Shown: positions 56,409 through 64,000 of the stretch, one piece after another | Layout of the letters: the number at the start of each line of letters is the position of its first letter | Position numbering within the stretch: the first letter of the stretch is position 1 | NCBI RefSeq assembly: GCF_018130215.1 | Contig: NZ_JAFCKQ010000032.1 | Span: 1-64,000 of the forward strand | Length of the DNA stretch: 64,000 nucleotides | Direction of reading: 5' to 3' | DNA from: Bradyrhizobium jicamae | GTDB lineage: Bacteria; Pseudomonadota; Alphaproteobacteria; Rhizobiales; Xanthobacteraceae | Notes under the pieces: model-generated | Databases searched by the model: none | What the model was told of the DNA's origin: nothing | The model's input: the letters and a program-made list of their open reading frames with translations, nothing else | Made by a program: the position numbers and the translations under genes

Positions 56409-56957
56409 TCAACCGTTCCAGGCATGCGCCTGCAACATCTCCTCGAGCGGCGGGTTGGTCACGCTGCCGACATAGTTGGTGATCGTCGACGCGGCGACGA
56501 TGGTGATTGTCTCGAGCAGCAGCTCCTTGCTGAAGCCTGCGGCCAGGAAACGCTCGACATCCCCCTCATCGAGCCGCCCGCGCTTTTCGATCAGTGTGCG
56601 CGCCAGTGTCGAGAGCGCGCCGAGCCCCTTGTCCACGGGCGATCGGCCGCCGCGCATCGCCGCGACGTCGGCGACATCGACGCCTGCCTGCGTCGCGAGC
56701 ACGGAATGCAGCGCAACCGCCCAGGCGCAACCATTTGTCACGGCGTCGGTGAGCAGCACGGTCTGGATCTGCGGCTCGGTGAAGCTGCCGCCGTGAACCT
56801 TGTCGAAGATGCCTATGAAGCTCTGGATCAGCACCGGTGACGTCGCCATCGTCGCGGCGAGGTTGGGGATCATGCCGAACCGCGCCTGCACATCCTTCAG
56901 GGACGGTTTGGAGGCCTCGGGGGCGGTGTCGAACGTATGAACAGGAAAACGTGCCAT
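56409..56957 (-). CDS. Carboxymuconolactone decarboxylase-like protein lacking the CxxC pair
   Basis: A 182-residue CMD/AhpD-fold protein. The family core is present (RFGMIPNLAATMATSPVLIQ, VLLTDAVTNGCAWAVALHS), but the second cysteine of the AhpD motif is Ala80 (C77-A-W-A80), with H84 kept. It therefore cannot do disulfide chemistry like AhpD. A different catalytic or structural role is likely. It is convergent with the GlxA gene. Confidence 0.85.
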   Translation of the reverse strand: MARFPVHTFDTAPEASKPSLKDVQARFGMIPNLAATMATSPVLIQSFIGIFDKVHGGSFTEPQIQTVLLTDAVTNGCAWAVALHSVLATQAGVDVADVAAMRGGRSPVDKGLGALSTLARTLIEKRGRLDEGDVERFLAAGFSKELLLETITIVAASTITNYVGSVTNPPLEEMLQAHAWNG

Positions 56958-57205
56958 CGGAATTGCCTTTTGCTGGTTGGGCCGTGTTTCGCTGCATGCA
57001 ATCTAGCTGCAGCAATCGCGCCGGCCTCGCCAAAGGCCCCACATTCCACGCCATCGGCCCGAATGCCCCGATGGTCGGATCGAGCGCTCAAGAATGGTTC
57101 AGCGACTGGCTAAATTTTCACCTGTCACCGGGCCATCACGCGGCCTACGCTGAGTGCGATCCCCGCGCTCCGCGGTCGCGCAAACATTTTTTTCCCGGAG
57201 ACATC

Positions 57206-58660
57206 ATGCCCCTCCTCATCCGTGGCGGCACCGTCGTCAATCACGATCATTCGCGCCGCGCCGACGTGCTGATCCATGGCGAAACCATCGCCGCAGTCGC
57301 CACCGCGATCGAGGCGCCCGCGGGCAGCGCGATCATCGATGCCGGCGGCTGCTACGTGATGCCGGGCGGCATCGATCCGCACACCCATCTCGAAATGCCC
57401 TTCATGGGCACCGTCACAGCCGATGATTTCGAATCCGGCACCAAGGCGGCGCTGACCGGCGGCACCACGATGGTGGTCGACCACTGCCTGCCCGACCCCG
57501 GCCAATCCCTGCTCTCGGCCTATCAGGACTGGCGGCGCAAATCCGAGGTGGCGGCCGCCGACTACGGCTTCCACATGGCGGTGACGTCGTGGTCGAAGCA
57601 GATCCACGACGAGATGGAGACTGTCGTCAAGACCTACGGCATCAACACCTTCAAGCATTTCATGGCCTATAAGGGCGCGCTGATGGTGAATGACGACGAG
57701 CTCTACAACTCGTTCGCCCGCTGCGCAGGCCTTGGCGCGATGCCGCTGGTGCATGCCGAGAACGGCGACATCGTCGCGCGCATGCAGGAGGCGATGATGG
57801 CGCGCGGCGTCACCGGGCCCGAGGGCCACGCCTATTCGCGGCCGCCGGAGGTCGAGGGCGAGGCCACCAACCGCGCCATCATGATCGCCGACATGACCGG
57901 CACGCCGCTCTATGTCGTGCACACCAGCTGCCGCGAAGCGCATGAGGCGATCGCGCGGGCGCGCGCGGCGGGCAAGCGCGTCTATGGCGAGCCGCTGATC
58001 CAGCATCTGCTGCTGGATGCGCGCGAATATGCAAGCAAGGACTGGAACCATTCGGCGCAGCGCGTGATGTCGCCGCCGTTCCGCGACAAGGTGCATCAGG
58101 ACAGTCTGTGGGCCGGACTGCAGGCGGGATCGCTGCAGGTCGTCGCGACCGACCATTGCGCCTTCACCACCGAGCAAAAGCGGTTCGGGCTTGACGATTT
58201 CCGCAAGATTCCGAACGGCACCGGCGGGCTGGAAGACCGCATGCCCCTGCTCTGGACCGCAGGCGTCGGCACCGGGCGGTTGACGAAGGAGGAGTTCGTC
58301 GCAGTGACCTCGGCGAATATCGCCCGCATTCTCAACATCTATCCGCGCAAGGGCGCAGTCGCCACGGGCTCCGATGCCGATCTCGTGGTGTGGGATCCCG
58401 CGGCGACCAAGGCGATCCGCGCCAGCACGCAATTCAGCCGCATCGACTACAACGTGTTCGAAGGTTTTACCTGCACCGGCGCGCCGGCGATCACCCTGTC
58501 ACGCGGCAAGATCGCCTGGAAGGACGGCGATCTTCGCGCCGGGAAGGGCGATGGCCGCTACATCGAGCGACCCGCCTTCCCGCCCGTCCATGTCGCGAAC
58601 TCGACCTGGAAGGAATTGACCGCACCACGTGCCGTTCCCCGCGGCCCCGTCACGCCCTGA
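57206..58660 (+). CDS. Dihydropyrimidinase / D-hydantoinase
   Basis: A 484-residue cyclic amidohydrolase that opens 5,6-dihydropyrimidines or hydantoins to N-carbamoyl amino acids. Metal ligands are H59/H61 in GGIDPHTHLEMP, the carboxylated Lys in HFMAYKG (about 156), His in LVHAENGD and VVHTSC, and Asp in ATDHCAF. NGTGGLEDRMPLLW and RIDYNVFEGFTCTG are family signatures. CGGAGA lies six bases before ATG 57206. No ureidopropionase or transporter gene is adjacent, so the pathway is incomplete here. Confidence 0.94.
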   Translation: MPLLIRGGTVVNHDHSRRADVLIHGETIAAVATAIEAPAGSAIIDAGGCYVMPGGIDPHTHLEMPFMGTVTADDFESGTKAALTGGTTMVVDHCLPDPGQSLLSAYQDWRRKSEVAAADYGFHMAVTSWSKQIHDEMETVVKTYGINTFKHFMAYKGALMVNDDELYNSFARCAGLGAMPLVHAENGDIVARMQEAMMARGVTGPEGHAYSRPPEVEGEATNRAIMIADMTGTPLYVVHTSCREAHEAIARARAAGKRVYGEPLIQHLLLDAREYASKDWNHSAQRVMSPPFRDKVHQDSLWAGLQAGSLQVVATDHCAFTTEQKRFGLDDFRKIPNGTGGLEDRMPLLWTAGVGTGRLTKEEFVAVTSANIARILNIYPRKGAVATGSDADLVVWDPAATKAIRASTQFSRIDYNVFEGFTCTGAPAITLSRGKIAWKDGDLRAGKGDGRYIERPAFPPVHVANSTWKELTAPRAVPRGPVTP

Positions 58661-58716
58661 CGACGGAATGAACCCGGGATCGGCGAAAACGTCACAAGCC
58701 TGAGCTTGAATTCCGG

Positions 58717-59013
58717 TTATGCGCCTTCGAGCGTAATCAGCATATCCAGATCGCTCGTGCACGACTTTCGCAGCGCTATGAGTGGTTGATATTCGGGCGA
58801 CGTGTACCAGGCGTTGAGCGCGTCCATGGTGGGAAATTCAATGATCACGACCCGTTCGGGGAGCCAGTGGCCGCCTTCCGGAAATTTATGGCTGCCACCC
58901 TTCGTCAGGTAGCGGCCACCATGCTTTGCGATCATCGGGCCTACGGCGATTCTGTATTCATCGAATTTCGCGGCATCGGTGATCTTGTGTTCCACAACCA
59001 GATAAGCGGGCAT
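58717..59013 (-). CDS. DUF1330 domain protein
   Basis: A 98-residue dimeric alpha-beta barrel of the DUF1330 group: PAYLVVEHKITDAAKFDEYR, HGGRYLTKGGSHKFPEG, RVVIIEFPTMDALNAWYTS and YQPLIALRKS. Related folds include monooxygenase-like ABM proteins. The function is unknown. It is convergent with the dihydropyrimidinase gene. Confidence 0.9.
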   Translation of the reverse strand: MPAYLVVEHKITDAAKFDEYRIAVGPMIAKHGGRYLTKGGSHKFPEGGHWLPERVVIIEFPTMDALNAWYTSPEYQPLIALRKSCTSDLDMLITLEGA

Positions 59014-59144
59014 TCAACCCCTCCTCGTGGTGAAGATTGCTACCGTCCCGCGCCTTTCAGCGCCCAGCTCGATATGATCCTACTTCCATGACCGCGGGTG
59101 GCGTTTGCGCTATAATGCCGCATCAGCAACCCGGCTGGCCCCCT

Positions 59145-60074
59145 TCATCCGACGGCACGATCTTTCACGCGGCGCGAGACGATGCCGAGCAGGCGGGCCA
59201 GCGTCCCGCTCGCCGGTCCCTTCTTGCGCGCCAGCGCGAGCGGGGCGACCAGGCCTGCTGCGCGGTCGAGCCGGAGATAGGAAACACCGGCAGTCTCCAG
59301 CCGCGCCATCGATTCCGGCACGATCGAAATTCCGAGCCCCGCCGCGACCAGGCTCAGCGTCGAGACCATCCGCGACGCCTCCTGCGCCACTTTGGGGCTG
59401 AAGCCCGCCGCCCGGCAGGCGGCGATGATGCTGTCATAGAGGCCCGCGCCGGTCGGGCGGCGGTAGAGGATCAGGGGCTCGTCGGCGAGCGCGGCCAGTG
59501 CAATCCGGCGGCGGGTGTCCTTGCGGGCGCGCGGATGATGGTCCGGCAACGCGACCAGCATCTCCTCGTTCAGCAAATGCGTGATCGTGAGCCCTTCCAG
59601 CCGCTCGGTCGGCGAGCGCACGAAGGCCGCGTCGAGCCGGTCGGCTTCGAGCGCCTCGATCAGCTCGGCGGTCGAGGCTTCTTCCAGCGACAGCGTGATC
59701 GCCGGCGCGCGTTCGCGCATCTCGCGCATCACGCCGGTGACGAAGGGATGGAACGCCGCCGAGCTGGTAAAGCCGATCGCAAGCTGGCCTTCCTGGCCGC
59801 GGCTGGCGCGGCGCGCAGCCTCCACTGCAAGATCCGCGTCGCGCAGCACTCGCCGTGCCTTGTCGACGAACGCCCGGCCGGCCGCCGTCAAGTCGACCCC
59901 GCGCGGCTGCCGGCGAAACAGCGGTGCGCCGATCGCGGCCTCCAGCGCGCGGATCTGTTGGCTCAGCGGCGGCTGCTGGATGCCGAGCCGTGCCGCGGCG
60001 CGGGTGATGTGGCCTTCCTCGGCCACGGCAACCGCATAACGAAGATGGCGCAGCTCGATCACCTGGTGATCCAT
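59145..60074 (-). CDS. LysR family transcriptional regulator
   Basis: A 309-residue LTTR of the BenM/CatM-like subgroup. The HTH is LRYAVAVAEEGHITRAAARL, then IQQPPLSQQIRALEAAIGAP. The effector domain begins QEGQLAIGFTSSAAFHPF. It starts at ATG 60074, reading MDHQVIELRHLRY. It is divergent from the split chromate transporter genes across about 100 bp of AT-rich sequence with CATATC repeats, and is presumably their activator. Confidence 0.93.
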   Translation of the reverse strand: MDHQVIELRHLRYAVAVAEEGHITRAAARLGIQQPPLSQQIRALEAAIGAPLFRRQPRGVDLTAAGRAFVDKARRVLRDADLAVEAARRASRGQEGQLAIGFTSSAAFHPFVTGVMREMRERAPAITLSLEEASTAELIEALEADRLDAAFVRSPTERLEGLTITHLLNEEMLVALPDHHPRARKDTRRRIALAALADEPLILYRRPTGAGLYDSIIAACRAAGFSPKVAQEASRMVSTLSLVAAGLGISIVPESMARLETAGVSYLRLDRAAGLVAPLALARKKGPASGTLARLLGIVSRRVKDRAVG

Positions 60075-60175
60075 ATCCAGAACATATCGATTTTGCTTCT
60101 ACCATATATTTGAAATTTGGCATGCCGCCAATTAGGCTCTCGTTCGAAAACGCTCGAACCGGAACCGATGCTCCG

Positions 60176-60754
60176 ATGGACGCCAAGTCAGCCCCGACCT
60201 CAGCCCCGACCACGATCACGCATGACGCGCCAGGCGTGAGTGAGCTGTTCACCGGCTTCTTCATGCTCGGGCTGACCGGTTTCGGCGGGGTGCTGCCATT
60301 GTCGCGGCGGATGATGGTGGAGAAACGCCGTTGGTTGACCGGCGCGGAATTCACGGACCTGCTCGGGCTCTGCCAGTTCCTGCCCGGCGGCAACATCATC
60401 AACATGTCGGTCGCGGTGGGGCTCAAGTTCCGCGGCATTCCCGGCGCGCTGGCGGCGATCATCGGCCTGATCGCTGCGCCGACGGCCGTGGTGATCGCGC
60501 TCGGCGTGATCTATGAGCGCTACGAGAACGCGCCGACCGTCCGTCACCTGTTCGGCGGGCTCGCCGCCGCGGCGGCGGGACTGCTGGTTTCGATGGCGAT
60601 CAAGATCGCCTGGCCGCTGCGGCGGGACGTGCAGGGCCTGCTGATCGTAGCGCTCGGCGTGCTGGCGATCGCAATCCTCAAGCTGCCGCTGCTGCCGACG
60701 CTGCTGACATTGGCGCCGCTCAGCATCTTCCTGAAATCGAGGCAGGCGTCATGA
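60176..60754 (+). CDS. Chromate transporter ChrA, N-terminal-type half
   Basis: A 192-residue short-chain CHR-family protein with about five or six helices. Signatures are LFTGFFMLGLTGFGGVLPL, WLTGAEFTDLLGLCQFLPGG (usual motif PGP changed to PGG) and GLKFRGIPGALAAIIGL. ATG 60176 is used; a TTG at 60110 and ATG at 60122 would add residues without conserved character. Its stop overlaps the next half as ATGA. Such pairs act together to export chromate or related anions. Confidence 0.88.
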   Translation: MDAKSAPTSAPTTITHDAPGVSELFTGFFMLGLTGFGGVLPLSRRMMVEKRRWLTGAEFTDLLGLCQFLPGGNIINMSVAVGLKFRGIPGALAAIIGLIAAPTAVVIALGVIYERYENAPTVRHLFGGLAAAAAGLLVSMAIKIAWPLRRDVQGLLIVALGVLAIAILKLPLLPTLLTLAPLSIFLKSRQAS

Positions 60755-61281
60755 GCGGCACCCTCGTCACGCTGGCTCTGATCTTCACCGAACTCTCGGT
60801 GCTCGCCTTTGGCGGCGGCAACACCATCCTGCCCGAGATGAAGCGCCAGGTCGTCGACATCAATCACTGGATGTCGGCACAGGAATTCAGTGCGCTGTTC
60901 GCCCTCGCCCAGGCTGCGCCCGGGCCGAACATGATGGTCGTGCCGCTGGTCGGCTGGCACGTCGCCGGTTTCGCCGGCGTGCTGGTGACGTCGCTCGCGA
61001 AGTTCGGGCCATCCTCCCTCATCACCGGCGTCGCCCTGCAGCTTTGGGAGCGCTTCAAGGACCGGCCCTGGCGGCGGCATGTGCAGGCCGGCCTCGTTCC
61101 GGTCACCGCGGGCCTGGTCACGGCCAGTGCCATTGTCATCACCCACGCCTCGGCTCCAAGCTGGAGCCTCGCCTTGATCACCGCGCTGGTCGCGATCGCC
61201 ACCACCACGACCCGTATCCATCCACTGCTGGCGCTCGCCGCCGGCGCGGTGCTGGGGCTGACCGGTCTCGGCCAGCCATGA
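60751..61281 (+). CDS. Chromate transporter ChrA, C-terminal-type half
   Basis: A 176-residue short-chain CHR protein: FTELSVLAFGGGNTILPEMK, WMSAQEFSALFALAQAAPGP and GWHVAGFAGVLVTSLAKFGP, with the complete PGPN motif. It is translationally coupled to the first half. Together they correspond to one full-length ChrA. The real substrate could be sulfate-like anions as well as chromate. Confidence 0.88.
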   Translation: MSGTLVTLALIFTELSVLAFGGGNTILPEMKRQVVDINHWMSAQEFSALFALAQAAPGPNMMVVPLVGWHVAGFAGVLVTSLAKFGPSSLITGVALQLWERFKDRPWRRHVQAGLVPVTAGLVTASAIVITHASAPSWSLALITALVAIATTTTRIHPLLALAAGAVLGLTGLGQP

Positions 61282-61287
61282 GGCGGT

Positions 61288-61671
61288 CTACGCCGGCGCC
61301 ACCGCATCATTCACCGGCGAGGTGATGACGAGAAACACGAGATCGACCAGGCCGGAGTTCGAGATCGCATGCTCGACGCCGGGCGGCAGGAAGATCACGT
61401 CATGCTTGCGCACGACGCGCGCTTGACCCGCGATCTCCATCAGCCCTTCGCCCTCGAGCACGTGATAGATCTGCTCCTGGATCTTGTGCTTGTGCCGCGC
61501 GACGCGGGCCATCGGCTGATACAGCGAGATGCGGTAATCGAGGTGGCGCGCGCCCGCGGTCTCCGGCATCACCAGCGGCTTCGACAGCGCGCCGCCGAAA
61601 TGATCGGGAAATTCGCGCCAGGGCACCTCCGCGATGTTGCGGATGAAGGCACCATTGCTTTCTGAGTCCAT
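61288..61671 (-). CDS. Cupin domain protein
   Basis: A 127-residue single-cupin protein with both motifs: HKHKIQEQIYHVLEGEGLMEI (two His, Glu) and HDVIFLPPGVEHAISNSG (His). Metal-dependent isomerase, dioxygenase or ligand-binding roles are all possible. It is convergent with the chromate transporter genes by 6 bases, and is the last gene of a minus-strand run with a membrane protein and an SDR. Confidence 0.88.
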   Translation of the reverse strand: MDSESNGAFIRNIAEVPWREFPDHFGGALSKPLVMPETAGARHLDYRISLYQPMARVARHKHKIQEQIYHVLEGEGLMEIAGQARVVRKHDVIFLPPGVEHAISNSGLVDLVFLVITSPVNDAVAPA

Positions 61672-61687
61672 CGGATGTCGTCCCCGG

Positions 61688-62212
61688 TTACGCTTGCGCG
61701 AAACGATGCTTCACATACAGCGCAAGCGGCACAGCATAGAAGAAATGCGACATGAACCCGCCGATGATCACGGCGGGATCGAGGTAGTTCGGATGGTTGT
61801 CGGAGGCGACCGCGATCGCGACATGCATCACGATCCAGAGCAGGACCGCGAAGAACAGTGCCACCAGCGTCGCCTCGTACCCGCGGCGCCGGAACCACGG
61901 CCAGGCGAACGCAAACGCCACGCCCCAACCGAGCGCGAAAACAAAATGAATGCCGGTGCCGACGAGATAGGCGATGCCGCCGAGCTGGTCCTGCACCGCC
62001 TTTCCGAACACGAGCCCGGTCGCGTTGCGGGGAATGCCGGCCAGCGGCATCAAATGCTGCACGCCGACCCAGACGATGGCTTCATAGATCCAGATGATCA
62101 CGCCGCCGAGCAGGCCGCCCGCGAGGCCGATCAGCACCTTGTCCCTGCTGTCGGGCTCGCCGGCCGCACGCGACGCGGTCGCGCGTTTGCCAATGATGCC
62201 TTCCTGCGCCAC
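61688..62212 (-). CDS. Hypothetical membrane protein, 174 residues
   Basis: A protein with about four hydrophobic helices: VLIGLAGGLLGGVIIWIYEA, GIAYLVGTGIHFVFALGWGV, ALFFAVLLWIVMHVAIAVAS and VIIGGFMSHFFYAVPLALYV. Histidines in helices 2-4 (IHFVF, MHVA, SHFFY) could bind heme or metal, as in small membrane cytochrome-like or DUF1440-type proteins. This is only a resemblance. It lies 16 bases upstream of the cupin gene and 32 bases after the SDR. Confidence 0.75.
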   Translation of the reverse strand: MAQEGIIGKRATASRAAGEPDSRDKVLIGLAGGLLGGVIIWIYEAIVWVGVQHLMPLAGIPRNATGLVFGKAVQDQLGGIAYLVGTGIHFVFALGWGVAFAFAWPWFRRRGYEATLVALFFAVLLWIVMHVAIAVASDNHPNYLDPAVIIGGFMSHFFYAVPLALYVKHRFAQA

Positions 62213-62244
62213 CGCGTCCTCCTTCCTGACCGCAGCCGGTGCCG

Positions 62245-62949
62245 TCAGACGACCAGCGCGCCGCCGTCGAGATAGATGGTCGATCCCGTCATGAATCCGT
62301 TGGTCATGCAGGCGACGATCTGGTGGGCGACGTCCTCGCCTTGACCGACCCGCCCGACCGGCAGGCCCGCCGCCGCCCTGGCCAGCATGTCCTGTCGTGC
62401 CGCTTCCGGCATCGCGGCCCGGATCGGCGTATCGATGATGCCGGGCGAGACGCAGTTGACCCGCACCGGTGCGAGTTCCAGCGCGAGCGCCCGCGACAGC
62501 GATTCCAGCGCGGCGTTGGCAGCGCTGATGATGGCCGAGTTGGGCCGCGGGCGGATGCTCAGGAAGCCCGAGACCAATGTCAGCGACCCGCCGGTGCGGA
62601 ACTCCGCCACGCGCGCGACGCGCCAGGCGCCCCAGAACTTCCCTTCGAATGTCGAACGCACATCCGCCATCGGTACGGTCTTGAACGGACCGGTGCGCAA
62701 CTGCGCGGCGGTGACGACGACATGATCCACCTGCCCGGATCGCCTGAAAAGGTTTTCGACACTGGCATCGTCGGTGACGTCAGCCGGGATTGCCGCGACC
62801 TTCAGCCTGCCTGCGACCGCATCGAGCTTTTCGGCGTTGCGCGAGGCGATGATGACGTCGGCGCCTGCGTGCCTGGCCAGTTCCGCGGTGGCGAGGCCGA
62901 TGCCGGAGGAGCCCCCGACGACGACGACCTTCTTGCCTGCGAGCTGCAT
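62245..62949 (-). CDS. SDR family protein lacking the YxxxK catalytic pair
   Basis: A 234-residue short-chain dehydrogenase-fold protein. The cofactor motif VGGSSGIG and the C-terminal NCVSPGIIDTPI / IYLDGGALVV are normal, and the catalytic Ser region is LVSGFLS. Where YxxxK is expected the sequence reads IISAANAALESLS, so Tyr and Lys are replaced by Ile and Asn. Such members may use another mechanism or only bind cofactor. ATG 62949 starts MQLAGKKVVVVGG. It lies 20 bases downstream of the TPP enzyme gene. Confidence 0.88.
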   Translation of the reverse strand: MQLAGKKVVVVGGSSGIGLATAELARHAGADVIIASRNAEKLDAVAGRLKVAAIPADVTDDASVENLFRRSGQVDHVVVTAAQLRTGPFKTVPMADVRSTFEGKFWGAWRVARVAEFRTGGSLTLVSGFLSIRPRPNSAIISAANAALESLSRALALELAPVRVNCVSPGIIDTPIRAAMPEAARQDMLARAAAGLPVGRVGQGEDVAHQIVACMTNGFMTGSTIYLDGGALVV

Positions 62950-62969
62950 GCTGCCCTCCTGGTTTCCGA

Positions 62970-64000
62970 TCACGCCGGCTGATAGCGCGTGCCGATGCCG
63001 GGCTTGCTCTGGCCGAGCCCGGGCAATTCCCACACCCCCGCGCCGGACGGATTGACGTCGGCCGCGATGTCGACGTCGATCAGATACGGTTTGTTGGCGG
63101 CAATGCCCTTGCGCACGGCCTCGCCGATATCGCCGGCACGGTCGACGCGCACGCCCTCGACGCCGCAGGCGCGCGCCATCGCGGCGAAGTCCGGATTGTA
63201 GCGCTCACCCGAGACCGGATCGTGGAAATCGGTCGCGAGCTCGCGGCCGTCGAGGTAGCCGCGCTGCAAGCCGCGGATCGAGGCATAGGCGTAGTTGTTC
63301 CAGACCACCCAGACCACGGGCAGATTGTATTCGACCGCGGTGCCGAGCACGTTGGCATGCATGAAGAAGGCGCCATCGCCGCAAACGGAGACGCAGGGCC
63401 GGTCGGGCGCGGCGAACTTCGCGCCCATCACGCCGGCGACACCAAAGCCCATCGGGCCGAAACCCATCGAGCCGATCAGCGAATCCGGTCGCCGCGGCTT
63501 GCAGAAGCCGAGCAGCCAGTTGTGGTGCACGCCGATATCGCTGACCAGGATCGCATCCTCCGGCAGCGCCTTGTCGATCTCGGCGGCGGCGCGCTGCGGA
63601 TTGATCGGCGTGGTGTCGTCGGAGAAACCGGGCGCGACGAAACGGTCCCACTCCTTGCGATAGGTGTCGATCTGCGCCAGCCATTTCGCGCGCGCATCGG
63701 CCTTCACCGTGATGCCGGCGCGGCGATCAAGCTCGGCATGGACCTGTTGCAGGAACACGCGGACATCGGCCATCAGGCCGAGCGCGACCGGATAGTTGCG
63801 GCCGATCTCCTCGGGATCGATGTCGACATGGATCAGCCGCGTTGGTGGAATGGTGAAGGAATAGCCCGGGATCCAGGAGCTCGAGGTGCGGTCGTCGAAG
63901 CGCACGCCGAGCGCCAGGAGCACGTCGGCCTGGCGCGTGGCGTGGTTGGCCTGATAATGGCCTGCGCGCGCGACGAGGCCGAGCGCCAGCGGATGATGAC
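62970..64000 (-). CDS. Thiamine-diphosphate enzyme, acetolactate-synthase-like (partial, runs off the right edge)
   Basis: The C-terminal 343 codons of a TPP enzyme; the frame is open to the end of the window. It has the central domain (DVLLALGVRFDDRTSS, HVDIDPEEIGRNYPVALGLM) and the TPP-binding domain (SDIGVHHNWLLGF, GSMGFGPMGFGVAGVMGAKF, VCGDGAFFMHANVLGTAVEY, VVWVVWNNYAYASI). It is close to acetolactate synthase large-subunit-like or oxalyl-CoA/sulfoacetaldehyde-type enzymes. Catalytic Glu and start lie outside the window, so the substrate cannot be judged. Confidence 0.88.
   Translation of the reverse strand, partial: HHPLALGLVARAGHYQANHATRQADVLLALGVRFDDRTSSSWIPGYSFTIPPTRLIHVDIDPEEIGRNYPVALGLMADVRVFLQQVHAELDRRAGITVKADARAKWLAQIDTYRKEWDRFVAPGFSDDTTPINPQRAAAEIDKALPEDAILVSDIGVHHNWLLGFCKPRRPDSLIGSMGFGPMGFGVAGVMGAKFAAPDRPCVSVCGDGAFFMHANVLGTAVEYNLPVVWVVWNNYAYASIRGLQRGYLDGRELATDFHDPVSGERYNPDFAAMARACGVEGVRVDRAGDIGEAVRKGIAANKPYLIDVDIAADVNPSGAGVWELPGLGQSKPGIGTRYQPA

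Noticed and set aside
60176..61281. Chromate transporter broken by a frameshift
   Set aside because: The two halves join by a clean ATGA overlap, each with its own start, as is normal for short-chain CHR pairs.
1..64000. tRNA, rRNA, integrase or transposase genes marking an island
   Set aside because: None could be recognised on either strand. Composition looks uniform apart from short AT-rich promoter patches.

Overview
The window is about 64 kb of GC-rich chromosome with dense, mostly short operons. It very probably comes from an alphaproteobacterium of the Bradyrhizobium/Rhodopseudomonas group. The pointers are the gene content (fused indolepyruvate:ferredoxin oxidoreductase, molybdenum storage protein subunits, many catabolic oxidoreductases and single-component regulators), the frequent GTG/TTG starts, and several families of GC-rich palindromic intergenic repeats. 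I see no rRNA, tRNA, CRISPR array, insertion sequence or phage gene. The right edge cuts a thiamine-diphosphate enzyme gene.

Layout. 0.3-7.3 kb: Tat-exported serine hydrolase, then an Lrp/AsnC regulator divergent from a fused IorA/IorB-type 2-oxoacid oxidoreductase, facing a sodium:solute symporter with its small DUF3311 partner. 7.5-12.3 kb: LysR regulator and an EmrAB-type efflux pair plus an AhpD-like protein. 12.3-18.1 kb: D-amino-acid aminotransferase and a glutamate/aspartate-type ABC transporter with a hydrolase upstream. 18.5-31.6 kb: orphan Rieske protein, IclR regulator, M20 peptidase, flavin monooxygenase, benzoylformate-decarboxylase-like enzyme, degenerate GFA protein, Old Yellow Enzyme, ModE-like HTH protein, SDR, a frameshifted phaR-like remnant, aldehyde dehydrogenase and DUF2478 protein. 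31.6-37.6 kb: a membrane/GNAT pair, and a PspA-YiaA envelope-stress module under a TetR regulator. 37.7-41 kb: tannase-family esterase and the molybdenum storage protein genes mosB-mosA. 41-45.4 kb: a two-component system divergent from a three-gene operon of two four-repeat membrane proteins flanking a small exported protein. 45.4-53.7 kb: TetR/reductase pair, methyltransferase, a PNPOx-reductase-ferredoxin fusion, GST, and a tight operon of two amidohydrolases with a Rieske ferredoxin. 54-64 kb: DJ-1/GlxA pair, Cys-deficient AhpD-like protein, dihydropyrimidinase, LysR with a split chromate transporter, cupin, catalytically altered SDR, and the partial TPP enzyme.

The most informative patterns are regulatory and structural. 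Five regulator-target pairs have visible repeated operator-like sequences between them: Lrp/iorAB, LysR/emrAB (two copies 1.6 kb apart), IclR, TetR/pspA (three copies) and the response regulator/four-repeat operon (two direct-repeat boxes). The best candidate for an undescribed system is the operon at 43.3-45.4 kb. Its two paralogous membrane proteins are each built from four copies of a [FY]W-x9-G-x4-D unit, and its control region carries two inverted response-regulator boxes. Family names were assigned from sequence motifs by eye; no database search was run.
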